The notes under the pieces: generated by a model | Told to the model about the DNA's origin: nothing | The model's database searches: none | Seen by the model: the letters and a program-made list of their open reading frames with translations, nothing else | Assembly: GCA_947500525.1 (NCBI GenBank) | Contig: CANMSH010000003.1 | Span: 124,001 to 188,000, forward strand | Reading direction: 5' to 3' | DNA: 64,000 nt | Origin: an uncultured Flavobacteriaceae bacterium | GTDB lineage: Bacteria > Bacteroidota > Bacteroidia > Flavobacteriales > Flavobacteriaceae | Shown: in pieces, positions 17,483-26,100 of the stretch | Layout: each line of letters opens with the position of its first letter | Position numbering within the stretch: position 1 is the stretch's first letter | Program-made: the position numbers and the translations under genes

Positions 17483-18665
17483 AAATATACGCTAACAACA
17501 CTGCAATTGCACTAAGGCCTCCCATGACATACCAATTCATATCATATCCATAGAGGTCTACGATTTCGAATCCAAATTTGGCACTAAAAATTGTGGCAAC
17601 GCCAAATGCTGTAGTATAGGCCGCCATATATAAACCTTCTTTACCTTTAATCGCTCTAGTCATGGCAAATTTATTCGTAAACGGGAAAGCTAACATTTCA
17701 GCTACTGTAATGATCACCATTCCAATAATGACCATTCCTATCCAATTGGTCAAGTTCAAAACCAAAAAACTTAGTCCGAATAGTCCTAATGAAAAACCAA
17801 TTATCTGAATTTTATTAATTGAAGATTGTTCCAATTTATGTATCAGTGGCATTTCAGTAATAAAAATTAAACCTCCATTTAACGACATTAAGAGTCCTAT
17901 TTGAAAAGCATTCAAATCATGAACTTCCTTATAAAACAATGGCATTGTTACAATCAACTGCCAAAATACAAAGGCCATTAAAAAAACAATCCCTAAGAAA
18001 ATCAAATATGGTTTATCCTTAAAAATCGAAGTTCTATCCTCGTATAATTCTTCGACCTCGCCTTTTCTTTCAAAAGGTTTATTCTTTAGCAAAAATCTAA
18101 ACAAAATAATAGCCAAAATACAGGTAATTCCGTCAATCCAGAATAAGCCTTTATAACTTAGTGTAGTAATTATAAGACCTCCCATCGCTGGGCCAAAAGT
18201 AAATCCTAAATTAATCGCCAAACGAAGTAAGGTTAATGATCTTGTTTGATTCTCTGGCTTGCTATAGGCATTCAATGATACAAACAATGCAGGTCGAAAA
18301 GTGTCGGCAACAACCATGGTAACAAAAACACCAATCACAAACCCCCAAAATGTATGTATAAACTGTAATCCGATAAAGAGAAAACCAGTTAATAATAAGC
18401 TCCAAAACATTACTCTATAATAACCTATTCTATCGGTCAATTTACCTCCAAGCATCGAACCTACAGAAGAACCGACTCCAAAACTTGCCATAATCCAACC
18501 AATTTGAGGTCCTGTTAAGTTTAAATCGTCCTCAAGATATATTGATAAAAACGGAATTACCATAGTACCCGCACGATTTATAAATGTAATAAAGGCCAAC
18601 CACCATATGTCTGGCGACAGCCCAGCAAATGAGTCTTTATATAAATTAAAAGTATTTTTCACCAT
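17457..18665 (-). CDS. MFS transporter (drug-exporter-like)
   Basis: 402 residues with 12 hydrophobic helices. The loop 2-3 motif of the family is present as GGKLTDRIGYYRV, and PAMGGLI follows in helix 5. The N-terminus NTFNLYKDSFAGLSPDIWWLAFITFINRAGTM is typical of a conserved flavobacterial MFS group. An inner-membrane exporter role is likely but the substrate is unknown. The start codon lies only 11 nt beyond a minus-strand intrinsic terminator preceded by a small open frame and a promoter box. Expression therefore probably needs read-through of that terminator, an arrangement often used by genes induced when ribosomes stall. Confidence 0.85.
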   Translation of the reverse strand: MVKNTFNLYKDSFAGLSPDIWWLAFITFINRAGTMVIPFLSIYLEDDLNLTGPQIGWIMASFGVGSSVGSMLGGKLTDRIGYYRVMFWSLLLTGFLFIGLQFIHTFWGFVIGVFVTMVVADTFRPALFVSLNAYSKPENQTRSLTLLRLAINLGFTFGPAMGGLIITTLSYKGLFWIDGITCILAIILFRFLLKNKPFERKGEVEELYEDRTSIFKDKPYLIFLGIVFLMAFVFWQLIVTMPLFYKEVHDLNAFQIGLLMSLNGGLIFITEMPLIHKLEQSSINKIQIIGFSLGLFGLSFLVLNLTNWIGMVIIGMVIITVAEMLAFPFTNKFAMTRAIKGKEGLYMAAYTTAFGVATIFSAKFGFEIVDLYGYDMNWYVMGGLSAIAVLLAYILKKKVAKN

Positions 18666-18676
18666 AGCATAAAACT

Positions 18677-18701
18677 AAAAAACCCGGCTTTTAGCCGGGT
18701 T
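18677..18701 (-). terminator. Leader terminator/attenuator upstream of the MFS gene
   Basis: On the minus strand a 9-bp stem (AACCCGGCT arm, AGCCGGGTT arm, 3-nt loop) is followed by six T. It precedes the MFS ATG by only 11 nt. On the plus strand the stem is followed by TTC, so it is oriented to stop leftward transcription. Its promoter-proximal arm can instead pair with CGGGT in the upstream small frame (18749-18753), a possible antiterminator. Confidence 0.7.
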
Positions 18702-18733
18702 TCATTCATATTGTTATTTTTATATTTCAATCA

Positions 18734-18811
18734 TCACAATATAGGTATACCCGAACAAATCGCTCTAAGCGACAGCTTAATTTGGACATTATACATTGTG
18801 GTAATTTTCAT
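18734..18811 (-). CDS. Possible 25-codon leader peptide of the MFS gene
   Basis: The ATG at 18811 opens a 25-codon frame (beginning MKITTMYNVQ, ending SGIPIL) closed by TGA. It lies between a TAGGTTTG promoter box and the attenuator terminator. Codons TCG GGT near the end overlap the CGGGT segment able to pair with the terminator's first arm, so ribosome position could switch the fold. The frame is short enough to be accidental; its placement is the main support. Confidence 0.4.
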   Translation of the reverse strand: MKITTMYNVQIKLSLRAICSGIPIL

Positions 18812-18829
18812 TTTTCTTCTTTGATAAGA

Positions 18830-18837
18830 CAAACCTA
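18830..18837 (-). promoter_or_regulatory. -7 box of the MFS leader transcript
   Basis: TAGGTTTG on the minus strand matches TAnnTTTG. The predicted transcript start is just upstream of the leader frame. No clear TTG is found at -33. Confidence 0.45.
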
Positions 18838-18871
18838 CAAAATAAATTTTATTTAAAACTATTGTAATCAC

Positions 18872-18879
18872 TATCTTTG
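18872..18879 (+). promoter_or_regulatory. -7 box of the DUF1684 gene
   Basis: TATCTTTG matches TAnnTTTG, 18 bp before the start codon at 18897, implying a very short leader. Confidence 0.5.
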
Positions 18880-18896
18880 ATATTTTCTATTCTTAA

Positions 18897-19502
18897 ATGA
18901 GAAAATATATATTCATATTGTTTTTAATTCCTTTCATGGGCTGCGGGCAAACCTCATCAGGTAATTCTTATATACAAGAAATTAGAAAACACCGATATGA
19001 AGAGAATATTCGATTTTCTGATAAAGAAACTACGATACTCAAGAAAAAAGACTTCAAAAAGTTTTCAACCCTAGATTTTTTTTCAATCGATTCTAACTAT
19101 CGAATTAAAGCTAACTTTAAACTTCACAAAGATCCCAAAATAGTACAAATACAAACAACCACAGATAGGGTTTCTCTTTATAAGAAATACGGTATTGCGA
19201 ATTTTAAAATCGATGGGAAATCTTATGCCCTTCAAGTATATCAAGATCAAGAGTTAATCAATAAACCAGGATATAAGGATCATCTCTTTGTACCCTTTGT
19301 TGATAAGACTTGCGGAAATGAGTCATATGGTGGTGGTCGATATTTAGATGTTAAACAACCGAAAGATGGTATTATAGTACTTGATTTTAATAAAGCTTAT
19401 AATCCTTATTGTGCTTACAATGATGAATACTCTTGTCCGATACCTCCAAGAGAAAATCATCTTAATGTGGCCATCAAAGCCGGAGTAAAAGCCTTTAAAT
19501 AG
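18897..19502 (+). CDS. DUF1684 lipoprotein
   Basis: 201 residues with a lipoprotein signal (LIPFMGC, Cys 17). The DUF1684 core is clear in the C-terminal half: FKIDGKSYALQVYQD, LFVPFVDKTCGNESYGGGRYLD and FNKAYNPYCAYNDEYSCPIPP, ending in the usual N-x-L-x-V-x-I-x-A-G. Most are of unknown function. The next gene starts 1 bp after its stop, so it probably shares transcripts with the PLP enzyme, though no functional link is obvious. Confidence 0.8.
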   Translation: MRKYIFILFLIPFMGCGQTSSGNSYIQEIRKHRYEENIRFSDKETTILKKKDFKKFSTLDFFSIDSNYRIKANFKLHKDPKIVQIQTTTDRVSLYKKYGIANFKIDGKSYALQVYQDQELINKPGYKDHLFVPFVDKTCGNESYGGGRYLDVKQPKDGIIVLDFNKAYNPYCAYNDEYSCPIPPRENHLNVAIKAGVKAFK

Positions 19503-19503
19503 T

Positions 19504-20448
19504 ATGGATATAAGAGAAGACATACTAGAAAGTGCCCATCGTATTGCTGATTATACGCATAGAACACCTGTATTGACTTCAACAGCAATTAATACAATTG
19601 CTGGTGCTCAACTTTATTTTAAATGTGAGAACTTTCAAAAAATGGGAGCTTTTAAAATGAGAGGTGCAACCAATGCAATTTTACAATTGAGCGATGCACA
19701 AAAAAGGCAAGGAGTAGTCACACATTCTTCAGGTAATTTTGCACAGGCTTTAGCTTTAGCCGCTAAAAGTTTAGGCATTAAAGCATATATAGTAATGCCA
19801 AGTAATGCACCCGAAGTAAAGAAAAAAGCGGTCAGAGGGTATGGAGGTGAAATAACAGAATGTACACCCACGTTGGAAGCAAGAGAAAATACTGCAAAGA
19901 AAATACAAGAAGAAAAAGGAGCTTCCTTTATTCATCCTTTTAATGATTTTAACGTAGTGCTAGGCAATGCATCAGCTGGTAAAGAGCTGTTAGAAGAATA
20001 TGAAGATCTCGACTATATTATTGTACCAGTTGGCGGAGGTGGTTTAATCTCGGGCACCGCATTAAGCGCCTTGAGTTTCGCCCCTAATTGTAAAATTATA
20101 GGAGCTGAGCCTTTTGAAGTAGATGATGCTTATCGTTCATTGGAAGTAGGAGAAATTGTTCATAACGAAACTACCGATACTATAGCTGACGGCTTAAAAA
20201 CTTCTTTGGGGGATATTACTTTTAGCATTATTAAAAATCATGTTACTGAAATTATTAGAGTAACAGAAGATGAAATATCAGCGGCGATGTTGCTGATATG
20301 GGAACGTATGAAAATAATTATTGAACCCTCGAGTGCCACGACCCTAGCTGCGATTCTAAAATCTAAATCACAATTCGCAAATAAAAAAATTGGTTTAATG
20401 CTCTCTGGAGGAAATGTCGATTTACAAAAATTACCCTTTAAATTATGA
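19504..20448 (+). CDS. Threonine/serine dehydratase-like PLP enzyme (TdcB/serine racemase type)
   Basis: 314 residues, fold-type II, short form with no ACT regulatory domain. The PLP lysine is K51 in MGAFKMRGA. SSGNFAQALALAA follows, then the phosphate-binding glycine loop VPVGGGGLISG and the C-terminal LSGGNVD. It fits the catabolic TdcB/serine racemase branch: deamination of Thr or Ser to 2-oxo acids, or Ser racemisation. It overlaps the following GH16 frame by 4 nt (ATGA). Confidence 0.88.
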   Translation: MDIREDILESAHRIADYTHRTPVLTSTAINTIAGAQLYFKCENFQKMGAFKMRGATNAILQLSDAQKRQGVVTHSSGNFAQALALAAKSLGIKAYIVMPSNAPEVKKKAVRGYGGEITECTPTLEARENTAKKIQEEKGASFIHPFNDFNVVLGNASAGKELLEEYEDLDYIIVPVGGGGLISGTALSALSFAPNCKIIGAEPFEVDDAYRSLEVGEIVHNETTDTIADGLKTSLGDITFSIIKNHVTEIIRVTEDEISAAMLLIWERMKIIIEPSSATTLAAILKSKSQFANKKIGLMLSGGNVDLQKLPFKL

Positions 20449-21443
20449 AAACAATCTACATGAAACGTCTTGAATTTGCAATACCATTTATGTTCGTGCT
20501 TTTTATTATAAGCAGCTGCGGGTCTGATGGAGGTGATAATCCTACTGAAAATTGTATCGAACAAACTTGGTATGAAGATTTTGACAAAGACGGTTTGGGC
20601 AATCCAGATAGAACGCGATTGGCTTGTGATCAACCTACTGGATTTGTTGATAATTCAAATGATAATGATGACTTGAATGATGAAAACATCACTATCCCAA
20701 CGACTGGATATTCAACGCCCGAAAATTATGCAGGTATGACGAAAATATGGTCAGATGAATTTAATTCGCCTACACTTGACGATAATTCTTGGAATTACCA
20801 ATTGGGTGACGGGTGTCCTGAAATTTGTGGATGGGGAAATAATGAACTTGAAATTTATCAAAAGCAAAATACTCAAATATTAGAAGGCAACTTGGTTATA
20901 AGAGCAAAGAGAGAATTGGGATTTAATAGCTATACCTCTTCTCGTATAAACACCAAAGGTAAATTTGCATTTAAATATGGACGTGTAGATGTGAGAGCTG
21001 CATTGCCTGTTGGAAAAGGAATTTGGCCGGCAATTTGGATGTTAGGTGAAAATATTGATCAAGTTGGATGGCCCAAATGTGGTGAAATAGATATCATGGA
21101 AAAGATTGGAGGTTCTGGTAATGAAAATACCGTTTATGGAACCGCGCACTGGGACAATAGTGGTCAAAACGCGAGTTATGGAGGTGATCAAATTGTCTCT
21201 ACTAATTTAAAAAATCAATTTCATGTATATTCCATTGTTTGGAATGCCGAAAAAATTACTTGGTATATTGATGATGTAGAATACCATGTTATTGATACTA
21301 CTCCTGCCGGTTTGAGCGAGTTTCAAGAAGAGTTTCATTTATTAATAAACGTAGCCGTTGGTGGTAACTGGCCAGGTAACCCTGACGCTACCACAAGTTT
21401 CTCCCAATATTTAGTGGTAGACTATGTTCGTGTTTTTCAATAA
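20445..21443 (+). CDS. GH16-family beta-glucanase (laminarinase-like), lipoprotein
   Basis: 332 residues. The ATG at 20445 overlaps the upstream stop; a second ATG at 20460 is also possible. A lipoprotein signal (FIISSCG) and a short Asp/Asn-rich linker resembling a calcium-binding type-3 repeat (DFDKDGLGNPDRTR, NSNDNDDLND) precede the GH16 domain from about residue 95. The catalytic signature is GEIDIMEKIGG (about 213-223), with nucleophile and acid/base glutamates. WSDEFN and the C-terminal VVDYVRVF are typical of laminarinases. It probably cuts beta-1,3(-1,4)-glucan at the cell surface. No SusCD pair is adjacent. Confidence 0.88.
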   Translation: MKTIYMKRLEFAIPFMFVLFIISSCGSDGGDNPTENCIEQTWYEDFDKDGLGNPDRTRLACDQPTGFVDNSNDNDDLNDENITIPTTGYSTPENYAGMTKIWSDEFNSPTLDDNSWNYQLGDGCPEICGWGNNELEIYQKQNTQILEGNLVIRAKRELGFNSYTSSRINTKGKFAFKYGRVDVRAALPVGKGIWPAIWMLGENIDQVGWPKCGEIDIMEKIGGSGNENTVYGTAHWDNSGQNASYGGDQIVSTNLKNQFHVYSIVWNAEKITWYIDDVEYHVIDTTPAGLSEFQEEFHLLINVAVGGNWPGNPDATTSFSQYLVVDYVRVFQ

Positions 21444-21466
21444 ATATAACTATTAAGATACACTGA

Positions 21467-22072
21467 ATGGCCTGGATAAAAACAATCAACTTTGAGGAAG
21501 CAAATTCTAAGTTGAAAAAAATTTACAATCGGGTAAAGGGACCTAATAATAACATCGACAACGTACTTACAATACATAGTCTTCGACCACATTCCCTCGT
21601 TGGTCATATGACCTTGTATAAAAGTGTTTTACATAATTCTAATAATACCTTACCTAAATGGTATTTAGAATCTCTAGGTGTATACGTAAGTCATCTAAAT
21701 AAATGTGACTATTGTGTTGAACATCATTATGCTGGATTAAAAAGACTTTTGAATGACAATGAGAAATCACAGAAATTCTTGCAAGCTGTGCGTGGTGAAA
21801 CATTGAATTTATATTTTGACGAACGTCATTTTTTAGGAATAAAGTATGCAGAAAAGCTAACCTCAAATGCAGCCAGCATTGTTCAAAAAGATGTTACCGA
21901 TTTAGTGAATCTTGGTTTTACCGAAGGTGAAATACTCGAAATAAACCAAGTGACAAGTTATTTTAATTATGTAAATAGAATGGTCCTCGGACTTGGTGTA
22001 AATAGTAAAGGAGATATACTAGGTCTTTCTCCTAATGAAAGTAATGATCCTACTAATTGGGAACATAAATAA
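21467..22072 (+). CDS. AhpD/carboxymuconolactone-decarboxylase-like peroxidase-related protein
   Basis: 201 residues. The AhpD-type redox motif is present in LNKCDYCVEHHYAGL (CxxC plus His), near residue 87. The N-terminal WIKTINFEEANSKLKKIYNRV and the surrounding helices match the peroxidase-related AhpD-like group. It probably handles peroxides or acts as a disulfide reductase in the cytoplasm. The partner is unknown. Confidence 0.8.
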   Translation: MAWIKTINFEEANSKLKKIYNRVKGPNNNIDNVLTIHSLRPHSLVGHMTLYKSVLHNSNNTLPKWYLESLGVYVSHLNKCDYCVEHHYAGLKRLLNDNEKSQKFLQAVRGETLNLYFDERHFLGIKYAEKLTSNAASIVQKDVTDLVNLGFTEGEILEINQVTSYFNYVNRMVLGLGVNSKGDILGLSPNESNDPTNWEHK

Positions 22073-22090
22073 GTATTAAATCAACAAATA

Positions 22091-22822
22091 TTGAAAGAAG
22101 ATCAACTCACTCGCATCAACAAATACCTTAGTGAAGTAGGCTATTGCTCGCGCCGAGCAGCCGACAAACTAATTGAACAAAAACGTGTTACTATTAATGG
22201 TAAAGTCCCAGAGATGGGAACCAAAATTAGTACAACAGATGAAGTACGAGTAGATGGAAAGCTAATAACTGCGCCAAAAGACAAACCAGTTTATATCGCT
22301 TTCAACAAGCCTGTTGGCATTGTTTGCACAACAGACACCAGAGTTGAAAAAGATAATATTATTGATTTTATAAATTACCCAACGCGAATCTTCCCTATTG
22401 GTCGACTGGACAAACCAAGTGAAGGTTTAATATTTTTAACCAATGACGGCGACATCGTAAACAAAATTTTAAGGGCTCGTAATAATCATGAAAAAGAATA
22501 TATCGTTACTGTAGATAAACCAATCACGAAAAAATTTGTAGAGCAAATGAGTAATGGTGTTCCAATTTTAGATACCATTACGCGCAAATGTGTTGTTGAG
22601 CAGATTGGGGTAGTTAAGTTTAGAATTGTCTTAACTCAAGGTTTAAATAGGCAAATTAGAAGAATGTCAGAACATCTTGGATACCATGTCAGGGAATTAA
22701 AGCGTATCCGAATTATGAACGTTTCTTTAGACATTCCAATAGGTCAATGGCGTGATCTAACCACTGTAGAATTAAAGGAAATTCATCGTTTGGTGGCAGA
22801 CTCATCTAAAACCTATCAATAA
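22091..22822 (+). CDS. rluF: 23S rRNA pseudouridine synthase, RluF type
   Basis: 243 residues from a TTG start; no ATG exists before the S4 domain. The N-terminal S4 RNA-binding domain is [21 protein letters not shown]. The catalytic Asp is in [18 protein letters not shown], and [26 protein letters not shown] is the RsuA/RluF motif. E. coli RluF isomerises U2604 of 23S rRNA. The protein is shorter than E. coli RluF at the C-terminus, as is usual in flavobacteria. The exact target uridine is inferred from family. Confidence 0.85.
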   Translation: MKEDQLTRINKYLSEVGYCSRRAADKLIEQKRVTINGKVPEMGTKISTTDEVRVDGKLITAPKDKPVYIAFNKPVGIVCTTDTRVEKDNIIDFINYPTRIFPIGRLDKPSEGLIFLTNDGDIVNKILRARNNHEKEYIVTVDKPITKKFVEQMSNGVPILDTITRKCVVEQIGVVKFRIVLTQGLNRQIRRMSEHLGYHVRELKRIRIMNVSLDIPIGQWRDLTTVELKEIHRLVADSSKTYQ

Positions 22823-22884
22823 TTTTGTTTTTATCCTCGCAACCATTTTTAATTTCATACATCTATTTTAAAAATAATATCATA

Positions 22885-23292
22885 ATGAGAAAAGTTGTAT
22901 TTATCGTCCTATCATTTGTTATCGTAAGTTGTTCTATCGAGTCTGATTCTCAGCCTCCTACACAAACCAGTGCTAAATGGAGCTTGATTCAAGCCATTGG
23001 TGGGCTTGCCGGTACCAACGAAACCTTCCAACGCAATCAGATCAATTGGACTTTCGATGAGGCGAACAATACCTTATTCGTAGAGCACAACGCCTCTGGA
23101 GTGTCTGCTGGGTTGGCCCCAGGAACCTACGACTATATTATTGAAAATATTTCTAATCAAGATTTTCTATTTATTGATGAGGAAGAATACGGATCGATCG
23201 CCATAACTGGTAATAGATTTATTATAAATCAAAATATCACGTCTGACGGATCCATTATCTCAGACAAATTCGAATATCGTTTCTCACGATAA
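22885..23292 (+). CDS. Small lipoprotein, unknown function
   Basis: 135 residues from ATG 22885. The longer upstream extension is rejected because MRKVVFIVLSFVIVSC is a complete lipoprotein signal. The mature part has alternating beta strands (INWTFDEANNTLFVEH, YDYIIENISNQDFLFID, IAITGNRFIINQNIT). This resembles other small beta-rich lipoproteins of the Bacteroidota. No domain is recognised. Confidence 0.75.
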   Translation: MRKVVFIVLSFVIVSCSIESDSQPPTQTSAKWSLIQAIGGLAGTNETFQRNQINWTFDEANNTLFVEHNASGVSAGLAPGTYDYIIENISNQDFLFIDEEEYGSIAITGNRFIINQNITSDGSIISDKFEYRFSR

Positions 23293-23300
23293 TTGTTCGT

Positions 23301-23672
23301 TTATATAAATTTTACAAGGAACATCCCGAGAAAAACGGCCGCGAATCCTATTATAAAACTACCAATAGTATAAAGAAAAAAGTTCATGAAATCACCCGAT
23401 TTTAAGAACATATGATTTTCGTATGCGAACGTAGAAAAGGTAGTAAATCCGCCACAAAAACCTGTGGCTAATAGTAAGGTCTGGTTGGTGTTTAAAGTTT
23501 CAGTTTTTGCTACAAATCCTAAAATAAAACCAATTAACAAACTACCTAAGACATTTGCTATGAGCGTTCCATATGGGATTCCTGATGTATCATTATTGAA
23601 GAACTTTGATAGCGCATAACGTGCGATACTCCCAAAACCTCCTCCAATAAATACCAGCACCAACTGTTTCAT
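23301..23672 (-). CDS. crcB: Fluoride ion channel
   Basis: 123 residues, four helices, the full length of CrcB/FluC. Signatures are GGGFGSIARYALS, GTLIANVLGSLLIGF and TGFCGGFTTFSTFAYE, which holds the pore threonine/phenylalanine track. It exports fluoride passively as a dual-topology dimer in the inner membrane. It is the last gene of a three-gene minus-strand run (DUF1599, BT_3928, crcB) and shows no fluoride riboswitch of its own. Confidence 0.92.
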   Translation of the reverse strand: MKQLVLVFIGGGFGSIARYALSKFFNNDTSGIPYGTLIANVLGSLLIGFILGFVAKTETLNTNQTLLLATGFCGGFTTFSTFAYENHMFLKSGDFMNFFLYTIGSFIIGFAAVFLGMFLVKFI

Positions 23673-23685
23673 CTCAGTTATTTTT

Positions 23686-24786
23686 TTAATGAAGTTGTAC
23701 CTTCTTATAATCTAATGCATTCCATTTCCCCATGATCGTACCTTCTTTGATAGTGACGATACCTGGGTTTGCTCTGACAATGGTTTTTAAGGTTGTCTCG
23801 TCACAAAATAACAATTCAATGTCCAAATCAAATTCCTTCTTCAATGTTTCATATTCACTCAAAGGTGACGAAGAAAAAGCATACACATCATATCCATTTT
23901 CTTGTGCTTTCGCAATGGTCTCTTTTAAAGATTTCAAGGCATCTTTATCTACTTTTTGCAAATTATACATTACAATAAGCATCAATCTTTCTTTTTGCAT
24001 TAACAAATCGGTAAAATCAACATCATCTTTCTCCATTGTAAAATCATGAATAGGTGGTTCATAGCCTTTCTCAATCAACTCTGTTTTCCTGTCTACAAAA
24101 GTAGCACCTTCTATTTCCCAAGGCTTTTCTTCGGTAGTATAGGCACTTTCTTTTCCGTTTACCTTGTATATCCAAGTATCTTTATAAACCGACTTTTTCG
24201 CGTTTTCTGGATAGACCATTCCTGCGGGTATATTTTTACCTACTGCATATGCCCTAAAGTCAATAATTGGTAAATGCACAAGTACATGATATGTAATAAA
24301 AAGAAAGGCAAAAAGACTTGCAAAAGTAATTGCTTTGGTAATTTTTGTATTGAAAACTGATTTGATCCAATCAATTTTAATCAGTAACAACGCAATCAAG
24401 ACTATTAATAAAATATTTTTATAGAAAGTTTCCCAAGGTGTTAATGTAATGGCATCACCAAAACAACCGCAATCTGTCACCTTATTATAATAAGCTGAGT
24501 ACCAAGTTAAAAACAAAAATATCAAGGTAAGTATTGCCAAACTCCAAACCGTGAATTTTGGTTTAAAACCAATGAGCAACATAATACCGAGCATAATCTC
24601 GGCAATAATTAGTACAATAGAAAAAGGTAGTGCAAAAGGAATTAGGAATTCTAAATTTAATACATCTGCACCGAAATACTCTTGAAATTTATATGCAGAA
24701 CCTAAAGGATCAACTACCTTCACGAAACCTGAAAAAATAAAAGTAATCGCTACAAAAACGCTCGCTAATTGTACAATAATTTTCAT
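23686..24786 (-). CDS. BT_3928-family DoxX/MauE-like membrane protein with periplasmic redox-like domain
   Basis: 366 residues. Four transmembrane helices lie at about 5-25, 47-72, 76-94 and 118-136, with the DoxX-like FSGFVKVVDPLGSAYKFQEYF. NKVTDCGCFGDAI is the two-Cys motif common to MauE-like domains. The rest is periplasmic, with a thioredoxin-like C-terminal part (ERLMLIVMYNLQKVDKDALK) that lacks a CxxC. It forms a two-gene unit with DUF1599 across the Bacteroidota. A thiol-redox role in the envelope is inferred. Confidence 0.8.
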   Translation of the reverse strand: MKIIVQLASVFVAITFIFSGFVKVVDPLGSAYKFQEYFGADVLNLEFLIPFALPFSIVLIIAEIMLGIMLLIGFKPKFTVWSLAILTLIFLFLTWYSAYYNKVTDCGCFGDAITLTPWETFYKNILLIVLIALLLIKIDWIKSVFNTKITKAITFASLFAFLFITYHVLVHLPIIDFRAYAVGKNIPAGMVYPENAKKSVYKDTWIYKVNGKESAYTTEEKPWEIEGATFVDRKTELIEKGYEPPIHDFTMEKDDVDFTDLLMQKERLMLIVMYNLQKVDKDALKSLKETIAKAQENGYDVYAFSSSPLSEYETLKKEFDLDIELLFCDETTLKTIVRANPGIVTIKEGTIMGKWNALDYKKVQLH

Positions 24787-24787
24787 A

Positions 24788-25330
24788 CTAAGAATTTTCT
24801 TTCATTAAGATTAAAGCGAACACCGCGTAATTAATCATATCTTGATAATTGGCATCAATCCCTTCAGAAACTAACGTTTTGCCCTTGTTATCTTCAATTT
24901 GTTTCACACGCAGTAACTTCTGTAAAATCAAATCTGTTAAAGAGTTCACTCGCATATCGCGCCATGCCTCACCATAATCATGATTTTTATTTTGCATTAA
25001 CTGTTGGGTCAAACCTATGTGCTTGTCGTACAATTCGGTCGCTTCCTTGACATCTAAATCTGGTTGCTCAACAACTCCTTTTTCAAGTTGTATCAACGCC
25101 ATGATAGAATAATTAATAATTCCTATGAATTCTGGAAATTCATCTTCATCTACTTTACGTGTATCGTTCTCCTGCAACTGGCGAATACGCTGTGCTTTGA
25201 TAAAAATTTGATCTGTTAAAGAAGGTAAGCGTAAAATGCGCCATGCGCTACCATAGTCTTTCATTTTATTGATGAAAAGGTCCCGACATGTAGCAATAAT
25301 TGCATCATATTGCTTCGTAGTTTTTTGCAT
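24788..25330 (-). CDS. DUF1599 protein with an internal duplication
   Basis: 180 residues. Two halves each contain the same block: DYGSAWRILRLPSLTDQIFIKAQRIRQLQ-like at about 20-50 and DYGEAWRDMRVNSLTDLILQKLLRVKQIE-like at about 110-140, each followed by an N-Y-x-x-x-A-L-I-type helix. This is the DUF1599 duplication. The function is unknown; some distant similarity to nucleotide pyrophosphohydrolase helices has been suggested for such domains, which I cannot confirm. It is the first gene of the DUF1599-BT_3928-crcB run, separated from the second by 1 bp. Confidence 0.85.
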   Translation of the reverse strand: MQKTTKQYDAIIATCRDLFINKMKDYGSAWRILRLPSLTDQIFIKAQRIRQLQENDTRKVDEDEFPEFIGIINYSIMALIQLEKGVVEQPDLDVKEATELYDKHIGLTQQLMQNKNHDYGEAWRDMRVNSLTDLILQKLLRVKQIEDNKGKTLVSEGIDANYQDMINYAVFALILMKENS

Positions 25331-25423
25331 TCAGTACATCTATTTTGATAAACGAATTTATAAAAAACAAACCACATAATCTTAAGCAAATGTGTATTTT
25401 TACCAGCGTAGTATCAACCATTA

Positions 25424-26023
25424 ATGGGTATAAGAAAAATGAAAAGAGTTGCTGTTTTTTGCGGATCAAGTATTGGATTTAACCCTAAATATGCCGATGA
25501 AGCCAAAAAATTAGGTCATTTCTTAGCAAAAGAAAGCATAGGTTTGGTATATGGTGGTGGTAAAATTGGACTAATGGGAACGATCGCTGATGCTGTAATG
25601 GATGGTAATGGTGAAGTTATTGGTGTTATCCCAGATCTACTGAAACATGAGGAAGTAATGCATACGAATATCACTAAAATGGTAGTGACCCGAAAAATGT
25701 CTAAACGCAAAGTGAAAATGAGTAAATTAGTAGATGGATATATTGCCTTAGCTGGTGGTTTTGGTACTTTAGACGAACTCTTTGAAGCCCTAACATTAGG
25801 ACAACTAGGCATTGAAGCAAAACCTATTGGAATTTTAAATACAAATGGATATTTTGACAATACCCTAAGGCAGTTAGACCTTATGGTAAAAGAAGGATTT
25901 TTGAAACAAATCAATAGAGATATGCTCTTTGTGAGCGATTCTATTGAAGCTCTCATTCATAGGATGAGTACCTATGATGCACCTAAAGTATCGAAAGTGG
26001 TACATACTGTGGCTAGTAAATAA
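25424..26023 (+). CDS. LOG-family phosphoribohydrolase (TIGR00730)
   Basis: 199 residues; a second in-frame ATG (MKRVAVFCGSS, 25439) is an equally good start. The Rossmann fold begins with VAVFCGSSIG. LVYGGGKIGLMG and the family motif AGGFGTLDELFE (usual PGGxGTxxE) follow, the Pro of PGG being replaced by Ala. LOG proteins release free cytokinin-like bases from nucleoside 5'-monophosphates, or act as general nucleotide 5'-monophosphate N-glycosidases. Its stop codon abuts a minus-strand intrinsic terminator. Confidence 0.85.
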   Translation: MGIRKMKRVAVFCGSSIGFNPKYADEAKKLGHFLAKESIGLVYGGGKIGLMGTIADAVMDGNGEVIGVIPDLLKHEEVMHTNITKMVVTRKMSKRKVKMSKLVDGYIALAGGFGTLDELFEALTLGQLGIEAKPIGILNTNGYFDNTLRQLDLMVKEGFLKQINRDMLFVSDSIEALIHRMSTYDAPKVSKVVHTVASK

Positions 26024-26048
26024 AAAAAGGCTACTGGATAGTAGCCTT
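26022..26048 (-). terminator. Minus-strand intrinsic terminator abutting the LOG stop
   Basis: The stem AAGGCTACT / AGTAGCCTT with a 4-nt loop is followed on the minus strand by T7, but on the plus strand only by TTAAGTATTATAT. It is thus a strong terminator for leftward transcription although no minus-strand gene is present. It may also weakly end the LOG transcript. Confidence 0.65.
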
Positions 26049-26100
26049 AAGTATTATATGTCGCTAAACATCATTCTCTCAAATAGGAGTTATGAGAAGA
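26022..26100 (-). ncRNA. Candidate small RNA on the minus strand between LOG and folP
   Basis: A minus-strand TAAATTTG -7 box at 26106-26113 would start a transcript of about 78 nt ending in the T7 terminator. It could fold a 9-bp hairpin with one bulge (26072-26102 region, arms ATTCTTCTCA and TGAGAGAAT) inside an AGTATT/AATACT closing helix. It shares the blocks AACTCCTATT, GAGAGAA and ATGTTTAGCGAC-(3)-TAATACT, in order, with the structured RNA at 34986-35257. No -33 box is seen, so it remains a candidate. Confidence 0.4.

Noticed and set aside
23301-23672. Fluoride riboswitch ahead of crcB
   Set aside because: crcB is internal in an operon with a 13-bp upstream gap, and no riboswitch-like structure was seen before the first gene.
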